Shown piece by piece: positions 1 through 4,985 of a stretch of 7,063 nucleotides of DNA. Source of the stretch: a bacterium. GTDB taxonomy: Bacteria > Zixibacteria > MSB-5A5 > GN15 > FEB-12. The stretch is from NCBI GenBank assembly GCA_030668045.1, contig DAOUUR010000123.1:1-7063 (forward strand), read 5' to 3'. Position numbers and translations under genes: made by a program. The notes below the pieces were generated by a model. It saw nothing but the letters and a program-made list of their open reading frames with translations. It was not told where the DNA came from and did no database searches. Position 1 is the stretch's first letter. The number at the start of each line of letters is the position of its first letter.

Positions 1-189
1 ACAGGCAAGGTCAACTATGAACGTGGTATTTGTCCGGTCGCCGAGCGGATGCATTTTCAGGAGCTTATTACCCACGAGCTGATGCGCCCTCCGATTACAT
101 CAGAAGATATTAACGATATAGTCGAAGCATTTACTAAGGTGTGGGAGAACCGAAACGAACTTACAAGTGTTCCAACGGTCAGTACATAA
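1..189 (+). CDS. DegT/DnrJ/EryC1/StrS-family sugar aminotransferase, C-terminal end (5' truncated by window)
   Basis: Only the last 62 codons are present, open from the first base to TAA at 187-189. The translation holds the segment GICPVAERMHF followed by ELITHELMRPP and ends in an acidic and amphipathic tail (DINDIVEAFTKVWENRNEL). This looks like the C-terminal end of PLP-dependent nucleotide-sugar aminotransferases, where a CPVAE/CPVTE-like stretch precedes the final helix. The family transfers an amino group, usually from glutamate, to a keto-sugar nucleotide in the cytoplasm. The catalytic lysine and PLP site lie outside the window, so the substrate cannot be inferred. A GNAT acetyltransferase follows, which fits amination then N-acetylation of the same sugar. 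The family call is fairly secure; the exact sugar (perosamine, bacillosamine/legionaminate or other) is open. Confidence 0.8.
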   Translation, partial: TGKVNYERGICPVAERMHFQELITHELMRPPITSEDINDIVEAFTKVWENRNELTSVPTVST

Positions 190-204
190 ACGGTACTGAA
201 GTAC

Positions 205-213
205 GAGGAGGAG
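205..213 (+). promoter_or_regulatory. Strong Shine-Dalgarno (GAGGAGGAG) serving ATG 216
   Basis: The run GAGGAGGAG contains a full AGGAGG at 206-211, four bases before ATG 216. It is the strongest ribosome-binding site in this operon section, yet the ATG it serves opens only a 17-codon ORF and is out of frame with the acetyltransferase that follows. The acetyltransferase's own site (GAGG at 251-254, four bases before ATG 259) is weaker. Confidence 0.6.
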
Positions 214-215
214 AC

Positions 216-269
216 ATGAGCAGGCAAAAGAAACTTCACCGTAGTATACAGAGGATATATGGCCGTTGA
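216..269 (+). CDS. Small leader-like ORF (17 aa) overlapping the acetyltransferase start
   Basis: ATG 216 follows a very strong ribosome-binding site and encodes the basic peptide MSRQKKLHRSIQRIYGR, ending at TGA 267-269. The stop lies eight bases past the ATG (259) of the next gene, so ribosomes finishing this ORF are placed to re-initiate there. The product resembles no protein family I recognise. Readings: a coupling leader; a real small basic peptide; or the original N-terminus of the acetyltransferase separated from it by a one-base indel near 255-265. The acetyltransferase frame has a stop at 217-219, so it cannot use this ribosome-binding site directly. Confidence 0.35.
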   Translation: MSRQKKLHRSIQRIYGR

Positions 270-876
270 TGATCAGGGTCGCGCCAATCGAAGACCCAAT
301 GTTTTCCTGTCGGGCGAAGTGGTTGATCTGGTTGTTCTAACTGAAGAGGATGTACTCAATTCAGGTTGGTACGACTGGTTCAACGATGAGGTCATATGCC
401 ACAAACTCCAGAAACACTATTTCCCGAACACTAGAGAAATGCAGATGGAGTTCTTTCGGCAGATGAATGCTGATCAGAGCAAGATTCAACTGGGGATAAA
501 GCCCAAAGGTGATGATACACTGGTTGGCGTTATCAGTTTGCAGAGTATCAACTTGATCAACCGCAACGCTGAGTTGGCGATGGTGATGGCGACCTCTGAA
601 GATGACTCCCGGCAGTTGATTTACTCGCTTGATTCAACACGCCTGATTCTTGAACACGGATTTTTCACGCTCAACCTTCATCGTATCTACGCCGGAGCGC
701 TGGCTCTGTTGAAACCGTGGCTTGAGATTTTAAAATCAAAATTCGGTTTCCGTGATGAAGGTGTGATGTATGAACACGCCTTCAAGGACAACGAGTATGT
801 TGATACCTACCGGGTTGGCCTGCTGAAGTCGGATTTCAAGCAAACACTCCGGAAGCATCCGAAGAAACGTAACTAG
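259..876 (+). CDS. GNAT-family (RimJ/RimL-like) N-acetyltransferase, probably acting on an amino-sugar nucleotide
   Basis: A 205-residue cytoplasmic protein with the RimL-like GNAT layout. Residues 15-45 (NVFLSGE, then LTEEDV and WYDWFNDE) match the usual first strand and the 'W.ND' helix. Residues 104-111 (AELAMVMA) match the central strand. Residues 139-145 (NLHRIYA) and KFGFRDEGVMYEHAF (161-175) match the late strands. Family members use acetyl-CoA to acetylate an amine; beside an aminotransferase and a flippase the likely substrate is a 4-amino sugar nucleotide, but that is inferred from context. Oddities: the expected Q/R-x-x-G-x-G/A pyrophosphate loop reads roughly R118-QLIYS with no glycines, and the Asn expected before the last helix is replaced (LLKPWLE). 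ATG 259 is the only usable start after the in-frame stop at 217-219. The next gene begins 12 bases after the stop. Confidence 0.75.
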   Translation: MAVDDQGRANRRPNVFLSGEVVDLVVLTEEDVLNSGWYDWFNDEVICHKLQKHYFPNTREMQMEFFRQMNADQSKIQLGIKPKGDDTLVGVISLQSINLINRNAELAMVMATSEDDSRQLIYSLDSTRLILEHGFFTLNLHRIYAGALALLKPWLEILKSKFGFRDEGVMYEHAFKDNEYVDTYRVGLLKSDFKQTLRKHPKKRN

Positions 877-888
877 ATAGCTTTCTCT

Positions 889-2166
889 GTGCTTAAGACC
901 AGTATATTTAGCCTGACCCTTCGCGGCCTGACGCTCATCAGCAAGTTTGTCCTGCTGCTTTTTATTGCCCGTTTTCTGACCCCCGATGAACTCGGTATCT
1001 GGGGTCTGATGAATGTCACCATCGCCATGTCCCTCCTTTTTCTCGGATTGGATTTCTACATCTTCAATACACGCGAGATTCTCTCAATGGAGGTGGCTGA
1101 TCGTGTGCCGATGATCCGGGATCAGATTGTTTTTCACAGTTTAGTCTATCTAGTGGCTCTACCCATTCTGCTGAGTGTCTTTTTCATCAAGTTGATTGCA
1201 TGGAAGTATGTCGGTTGGTTCTATGGATTGTTGATCCTGGAGCACATTTCTCAGGAATCATATCGCCTGCTGGTAACACTTTCGCGACCGACAGTAGCAA
1301 ATTGTGTTCTGTTCCTACGTAGCGGCATCTGGGTTTTTGCGGCTATCGGAGCGGCCTATTACTCTGAGAATCTCCGATCGTTGGAGATATTCTGGTCAAT
1401 GTGGATTGTCGGCGTTGTCGTCAGTATTGGTCTTTCGATATACGCGCTCAGACACATGCCCTGGCGTGCCGGACTCAGCAAACCGATAGATTGGGATTGG
1501 TTGAAAAAAGGAATGCGCGTTGCGTTACCTTTCTTTATGGCGACGATGTCGTTCATGGGAATACAGTTTGCGGATCGTTACTTCCTGCAATACTTCTGGG
1601 GCGAGGCCACAGTAGGTATCTATACGTTCTATGCCAATATCGCAAACACCATCCACACCTTTATCGTGACCGGTGTAATTATGATCCTCTATCCGCGCCT
1701 GGTCGAAGCTTACCAGAAGAAAGAGTTTGACCGGTATAAGTCTCTGATGAGAACCATGAGCCTCGGCATTGTCGGGGGACTGGTAGTTCTGGTACCGACA
1801 GCCGCCCTGCTGATTGACCCGGTCCTTGAGTTGGTCGGAAAGCAAGTCTATGCCGAGCAATCCTCAATTTTTACGATCATGTTGGGGACAATAACGATCC
1901 TATGTCTGTCCTACATTCCCCACTACGCTCTTTTCGTCAGGCATCGTGACCGAACGATCATTATCAGCACCATCATCGCGCTGGTTGTGGCAATGGTGGC
2001 CAACGGTATTCTGGTCCCAAGATATGGTCTTACCGGAGCTGCCTACGCAGCTCTTTGCTCCATGGCAACTTTGTTTGTTATCAAACTGTCTGTTATTGCG
2101 TCGGGGAGACATCGATCCGCCGACGGGGCCGAAGTAGATAGACCTGCGCGAGAGCGGTCCCAATAA
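889..2166 (+). CDS. Wzx-like polysaccharide flippase (MATE/MVF superfamily), inner membrane
   Basis: This 425-residue, highly hydrophobic protein has the polysaccharide-exporter pattern of many alternating hydrophobic segments (for example about 15-30, 38-58, 82-103, 168-187, 207-226, 292-309, 326-350, 355-376 and 383-405). Family-like motifs are visible: FIARFLTPDELGIWG (25-39), ADRYFLQYF...VGIYTFYANIAN (228-253) and NGILVPRYGLTGAAYAAL (372-389). Such proteins flip undecaprenyl-diphosphate-linked oligosaccharides from the cytoplasmic to the periplasmic face. The start is GTG 889, the only candidate that keeps the first amphipathic segment; no clear ribosome-binding site precedes it. The gap after the acetyltransferase stop is 12 bases, so coupling is likely. 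The last ~20 residues are polar and probably cytoplasmic. Length is usual for the family. The family call is secure; the cargo is unknown. Confidence 0.88.
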   Translation: MLKTSIFSLTLRGLTLISKFVLLLFIARFLTPDELGIWGLMNVTIAMSLLFLGLDFYIFNTREILSMEVADRVPMIRDQIVFHSLVYLVALPILLSVFFIKLIAWKYVGWFYGLLILEHISQESYRLLVTLSRPTVANCVLFLRSGIWVFAAIGAAYYSENLRSLEIFWSMWIVGVVVSIGLSIYALRHMPWRAGLSKPIDWDWLKKGMRVALPFFMATMSFMGIQFADRYFLQYFWGEATVGIYTFYANIANTIHTFIVTGVIMILYPRLVEAYQKKEFDRYKSLMRTMSLGIVGGLVVLVPTAALLIDPVLELVGKQVYAEQSSIFTIMLGTITILCLSYIPHYALFVRHRDRTIIISTIIALVVAMVANGILVPRYGLTGAAYAALCSMATLFVIKLSVIASGRHRSADGAEVDRPARERSQ

Positions 2167-2221
2167 TTCTGACCGCTTGTTTTTGTTGGCCATTGACGAG
2201 GATGCGCCAGAGATTGTCCAG

Positions 2222-3247
2222 ATGAAGAAATCGCGAGCCAGCTTGTTCGTTATTCATACTCCGTTTCAACGGTTGATAGTTCATCACATGGTGAGATCAA
2301 TGCCTGAGTTTTGTGAATCAGATAACTACCTTGTTCTTGACATGGACACCGCGGGATTTAAAATCGAAAATGAGCTGTGGAAAAAGGTGATACCACTTGA
2401 ACCGCCGGTTGGCCGTTATCGACTTGGATGGGGGGGGGATTGCAGGCATGCTTGCCGAATAGTCACCGACCTTCTCAAAGAGTATGAGTCAGGCAGCCTG
2501 TTTATCACCGATGTTCTTTGGCCGTTGGGCAATGCTCTGTATGGACTGATGCGAAAGCGATCAGATCGACGTTATTTACTCTGCAATTTTCCGGATGGCT
2601 TTGGCAACCTGTTTATCAAGCATCCGAGTCTGAAACGGAAGGTACGTAATTTCATCAAGGTTTGTGTCGGGATGGTCGGTGGTCTGCCATACTACACCCT
2701 TCGTGGTGATATCGCTGGAATCGAGGACTCAGACAAGGTCTATTCTCTCCTGCCCTCGGCGATGCCAGATACGATTGAAGCCGAGATCGTCGGTATTCCC
2801 AAGCTGCAGACTTCCGAATCGAATGTCGTTCCCCAGAGCGCTCTATTCCTTGGGCAGCCGTACGATTATGTTATGTCCGATGAAGACTATCATGACCTCG
2901 CCACTCGTGCGGCAGACTATGCCGCCGGTTTGGGATATGAGAATCTTTTCTATAAGGCGCATCATTTCGCCAAATCTGATATTGAGAAGGATATTTTCGC
3001 GGATCGAGGTTTTGAGATTCTTGATGACAGCAGGCCAATTGAAGAGGTATTTCTGGCTCGTCAGATGTTGTGCGTTCTTTCCTACAATAGCTCAGCTCTG
3101 GTGAATCTAAAGATACTGATGGGTGACCAGGTTCGCTGCATATCGACTTTTAATGCTCTGGCCACCAGCTTTACGGTCGAGGGCAGAGAGGCGTATGATG
3201 AGATCCTGCGCGTGTTCCAACTCTGTGATATTGAGATGGTCGACTAG
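2222..3247 (+). CDS. GT-B glycosyltransferase resembling bacterial sialyl-/polysialyltransferases
   Basis: A 341-residue soluble protein. The N-terminus (SLFVIHTPFQRLIVHHM, residues 7-23) looks like the first strand and helix of the alpha-2,8-polysialyltransferase/GT52-like group. NFPDGFGN (122-129) sits where those enzymes have the acidic D/E-D/E-G motif. YKAHH (244-248) occupies the place of their K-P-H-P motif, keeping the first His but not the Pro. RPIEE (271-275) then SYNSSALVNL (287-296) match the P-E and Ser-Ser motifs that bind CMP. The family moves nonulosonic acids from CMP-sugars to glycan acceptors; donor and acceptor here are inferred only. ATG 2222 is preferred because it sits just before the conserved strand; TTG 2177 would add 15 residues with no ribosome-binding site. 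The AGAGA at 2209-2213 is a weak site. A G9 run at codons 70-73 makes the gene prone to frameshift. Confidence 0.6.
   Translation: MKKSRASLFVIHTPFQRLIVHHMVRSMPEFCESDNYLVLDMDTAGFKIENELWKKVIPLEPPVGRYRLGWGGDCRHACRIVTDLLKEYESGSLFITDVLWPLGNALYGLMRKRSDRRYLLCNFPDGFGNLFIKHPSLKRKVRNFIKVCVGMVGGLPYYTLRGDIAGIEDSDKVYSLLPSAMPDTIEAEIVGIPKLQTSESNVVPQSALFLGQPYDYVMSDEDYHDLATRAADYAAGLGYENLFYKAHHFAKSDIEKDIFADRGFEILDDSRPIEEVFLARQMLCVLSYNSSALVNLKILMGDQVRCISTFNALATSFTVEGREAYDEILRVFQLCDIEMVD
2430..2438 (+). repeat. G9 homopolymer tract inside the glycosyltransferase gene (candidate phase-variation switch)
   Basis: Nine consecutive G encode part of W70-G-G-D73. As given, the frame is open to the natural stop. Removing one G leads to TAG at 2460-2462, giving a product of about 79 residues. 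Adding one G leads to TGA near 2486, giving about 88 residues. Both truncations lose the DG, His and Ser-Ser motifs. Long G/C runs in surface-glycosyltransferase genes are the classic slipped-strand switches of Campylobacter and Neisseria; applying that here is inference. Confidence 0.6.
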
Positions 3248-3269
3248 TTTCTCTGGACTTGGCTTCTTT

Positions 3270-3350
3270 AGGAGCAGCTCGCTGCCTGTTTGTCTTAAAA
3301 GGAGCTCGCCACTTGTCTAAAAGAGCAGCTTGCTGCCTGCATGACTCAAA
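3270..3350 (+). repeat. Imperfect tandem repeat with two palindromic GCAGC-NN-GCTGC cores
   Basis: Unit A (3270-3299) and unit C (3321-3350) match at about 24 of 30 positions, and a shortened unit B (3300-3320) sits between them. Each unit ends in TC(T)TAAA, TCTAA or CTCAAA. Units A and C each hold a 5-bp inverted repeat, GCAGC/GCTGC, with a 2-base centre (3274-3285 and 3325-3336), exactly 51 bp apart. The array lies between the glycan genes and the sigma28 promoter, and its last CAAA forms the likely -35 element. It could be an operator pair, a dispersed repeat family, or a decayed coding repeat. Confidence 0.6.
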
Positions 3351-3372
3351 TCAGGCCGATCTTCGCCGATAT
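3347..3372 (+). promoter_or_regulatory. Sigma28 (FliA/SigD)-type promoter for the cheY-cheX-pilZ unit
   Basis: GCCGATAT at 3365-3372 is a full match to the SigD -10 element (FliA form GCCGATAA). CAAA at 3347-3350 lies 14 bases upstream, against the consensus TAAA with a 14-16 base spacer. Transcription would begin near 3379-3381, leaving a leader of about 25 bases with AGGAGG at 3394-3399. A second GCCGAT (3355-3360) lies exactly 10 bp upstream of the first. Sigma28 promoters serve late flagellar and chemotaxis genes, which fits the genes downstream. Confidence 0.6.
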
Positions 3373-3405
3373 AGTAGGAAAATGTAGTTTTTCAGGAGGC
3401 CACGA

Positions 3406-3792
3406 ATGAAGATACTAATAGCAGATGACTCGGCCCTTATGCGTCGAGTAATAGTAAAGGTAGTAACCAATCTTGGTTTTCAGCCGGTAGAGGCTGAAAA
3501 TGGAGTTGATTGTCTTACCAGGCTCAGGAAGAACGTATCGGATGTTGTTTTGGTCATTCTGGACTGGAACATGCCGGTAATGGATGGTTATGAAGTGTTG
3601 GTGAAGATCAGAGCCCAGGAGGAGCATAACCATATCGCCGTATTGATGGCGACCGCCGATGGTGTTGAGGGGGATGTAGTCAAGGCGCTGAAGGCCGGGG
3701 CTAACGCTTATCTGGTGAAACCGTTTACAGAAAATGACCTGGCGCAGCGTATCACCGAACTGGTCCCCAAGCATCCGGTTGAAAAGCAGTAA
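3406..3792 (+). CDS. cheY: CheY-like single-domain response regulator
   Basis: At 128 residues this is a stand-alone receiver domain with no output domain. The hallmark residues are present: acidic pair D7-D8 (IADDS), phospho-acceptor D53 in VILDWNMPVMDG, T83 in MATAD, Y102 as the aromatic switch, and K105-P106 in YLVKPF. Proteins of this type are phosphorylated by CheA and bind the flagellar switch protein FliM. A link to chemotaxis is supported by the sigma28 promoter just upstream and the CheX phosphatase next in the operon, but many stand-alone receivers serve other pathways. ATG 3406 has an ideal AGGAGG (3394-3399) six bases upstream. Confidence 0.85.
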   Translation: MKILIADDSALMRRVIVKVVTNLGFQPVEAENGVDCLTRLRKNVSDVVLVILDWNMPVMDGYEVLVKIRAQEEHNHIAVLMATADGVEGDVVKALKAGANAYLVKPFTENDLAQRITELVPKHPVEKQ

Positions 3793-3840
3793 ACTGATGT
3801 TTCGGGATAACTTGTGGGTGGGGATTCAGGTGTCGGAGTA

Positions 3841-4371
3841 ATGGATAACCAATCTAATACAGCAGTTGTTGAGAAGCTATCGGTCGATCCGAATTTGGCC
3901 GGTGCCTGCCTTGAGGCGGTCGGTGAAGTTCTCAAGGTTACTGCCGGTTCTGAAGTGTTGTATAAGGATAATAGTAGTTCCGATCCTCCGACCGAACCTG
4001 GCGGCATTCAGGGCAAGATCAGTCTCTCCGGTGACTGGCTGGGTGAGGTTATTGTAGCGGTGCCTCATTCACTGGCGGCGCAGTTGGCCGCGAGATTTGT
4101 TGGTTGTGATCCTTCCGACCTCGATGAGGGGACCGTAGGCGAAGGTGTTGGCGAGATTGCCAACCAGATAGCGGGACGTGTGGCCACCCTGCTCTCGCGT
4201 GAGGGTTCCAGCGTTCGGATCAGCACTCCTGAGATTGCTTTCTCCAACAACTGGCATCTTCCTCCATCCAACTCTCACACTGTGTTTCGTTTTGAATGCA
4301 TCAATCTCCCGTTTCTGCTGATCGTATCTGCAGTCTGTGACAAATCAAACACCGAAGGTGCCGAACAATGA
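3841..4371 (+). CDS. cheX: CheX-like CheY-phosphate phosphatase
   Basis: A 176-residue cytoplasmic protein in the CheC/CheX/FliY fold group. The segment EGVGEIANQIAGRVATLL (101-118) carries the E-x-x-N catalytic pair (E105, N108) that positions water to hydrolyse the aspartyl phosphate of CheY. It is preceded by GKISLSGDWLGEVIVAVP (58-75), the usual strand pair. One E-x-x-N site, rather than two, is typical of CheX. Its natural partner is the receiver encoded 48 bases upstream. The start is uncertain: ATG 3841 has GGAG only two bases away, while in-frame GTG 3814 adds nine residues and has GGGA at 3804-3807. The last ~12 residues look disordered. The stop TGA at 4369-4371 overlaps an ATG at 4368. 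Confidence 0.75.
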   Translation: MDNQSNTAVVEKLSVDPNLAGACLEAVGEVLKVTAGSEVLYKDNSSSDPPTEPGGIQGKISLSGDWLGEVIVAVPHSLAAQLAARFVGCDPSDLDEGTVGEGVGEIANQIAGRVATLLSREGSSVRISTPEIAFSNNWHLPPSNSHTVFRFECINLPFLLIVSAVCDKSNTEGAEQ

Positions 4372-4396
4372 GCCGGATAGGCGGAGAACTGTCAAG

Positions 4397-4777
4397 ATGA
4401 GCGAGGCAAGGTCAAAAGCCAGAGGGCAGACAAGCGACTACTTTGTAGTCTATGACAGAGTCGAAGGAGACCTCCTTGGCCGCGTTCGTAACCTGACAAC
4501 CGAGGGCACGATGCTTATTGTCGAAAAGGCAATTGAGGTGTCTCGTGTATTTGAGTGTCGTATGACTTTTCCGGATATCATTGAAGGGCGTCGGGAATTC
4601 TACTTTGATATCGAATGCCGATGGAATCAGATGAACAAGGAAGCTCGCTGGCACGAAGCTGGATTCCGATTTGTGAATAAAACCGAACAAAGCCGAAAAA
4701 TAATCGACCGACTGGTGAACGAATGGATGAAACTGGAAGAATCATCCGATGTTGACCAGTTTGGCTCCCACGGTTAG
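4397..4777 (+). CDS. PilZ-domain protein, probable c-di-GMP effector
   Basis: A 126-residue single PilZ domain. The c-di-GMP contact motifs are R5-S-K-A-R9 (RxxxR) and N32-L-T-T-E-G37, a [D/N]xSxxG motif with Thr in place of Ser. Between them DYFVVYDRVEGDLLGRV (14-30) gives the first strands, and WHEAGFRFV (85-93) the last strand before a C-terminal helix. Such proteins bind the second messenger and commonly act on motility or exopolysaccharide. Placement after CheY and CheX suggests a flagellar role, like YcgR, though the YcgR N-domain is absent. I prefer ATG 4397 with GGAG at 4383-4386; GTG 4337 would add 20 residues and overlap cheX by 35 bases. Confidence 0.8.
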   Translation: MSEARSKARGQTSDYFVVYDRVEGDLLGRVRNLTTEGTMLIVEKAIEVSRVFECRMTFPDIIEGRREFYFDIECRWNQMNKEARWHEAGFRFVNKTEQSRKIIDRLVNEWMKLEESSDVDQFGSHG

Positions 4778-4800
4778 TTGAGCCGTTTCGCCGGTTCAAC
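4777..4800 (+). terminator. Stem-loop at the end of the pilZ unit (possible transcript end)
   Basis: A 9-bp stem with one G-T pair (4777-4785 with 4792-4800) and a 6-base loop begins at the last base of the PilZ stop codon. No T-run follows, so it is not a standard intrinsic terminator. It may act as an RNA-stabilising 3' end or a weak terminator. Confidence 0.35.
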
Positions 4801-4916
4801 CATTCCAATCAACCCCCAATAATACACCAGGCTTCAAGTCTCACTGTCGCGGTCTATTCTGCTGTCGGCGTTAAAACATTGCACCAAACCAAACCGATCC
4901 TTAGTTTCCGGCGAAC

Positions 4917-4938
4917 GGTAGTTCGGGTAGTTCCGAAC
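4917..4938 (+). repeat. Abutting 9-bp direct repeats with an overlapping hairpin upstream of the flavoprotein gene
   Basis: GGTAGTTCG (4917-4925) is followed at once by GGTAGTTCC (4926-4934). The same stretch folds as GTTCGG (4921-4926) with CCGAAC (4933-4938) around a 6-base loop. It lies 47 bases before the flavoprotein ATG, so it would be in the leader or act as an operator. I see no convincing sigma70 promoter in 4801-4985. Confidence 0.4.
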
Positions 4939-4975
4939 ACGATGGGAAAAACCAGTTGCATGGAGAATTGCCAGC

Positions 4976-4979
4976 AGGA
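4976..4979 (+). promoter_or_regulatory. Shine-Dalgarno AGGA deciding the start at ATG 4986
   Basis: AGGA lies six bases before ATG 4986, an ideal distance, and the protein from that ATG begins directly with the Rossmann strand. This argues against the in-frame TTG at 4956. Confidence 0.65.
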
Positions 4980-4985
4980 TTCGAT

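Noticed and set aside
2177..2221. TTG 2177 as start of the glycosyltransferase
   Set aside because: No ribosome-binding site, and the added 15 residues precede the conserved first strand; ATG 2222 fits better.
2664..3104. Plus-strand ORF of 146 codons inside the glycosyltransferase gene
   Set aside because: Shadow frame of the real gene; the peptide is rich in Arg, Ser and Pro and has no family-like motif.
3248..3269. Terminator after the glycosyltransferase stop
   Set aside because: No stem followed by T-run is present; read-through into the motility unit remains possible.
3123..3320. Plus-strand ORF of 65 codons running into the tandem repeat
   Set aside because: Most of it is a shadow of the glycosyltransferase end; the tail is simply the repeat translated.
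4889..4917. Sigma70-like pair TTGCAC and TAGTTT, 17 bases apart
   Set aside because: Only about three of six matches at each box, no better than chance.
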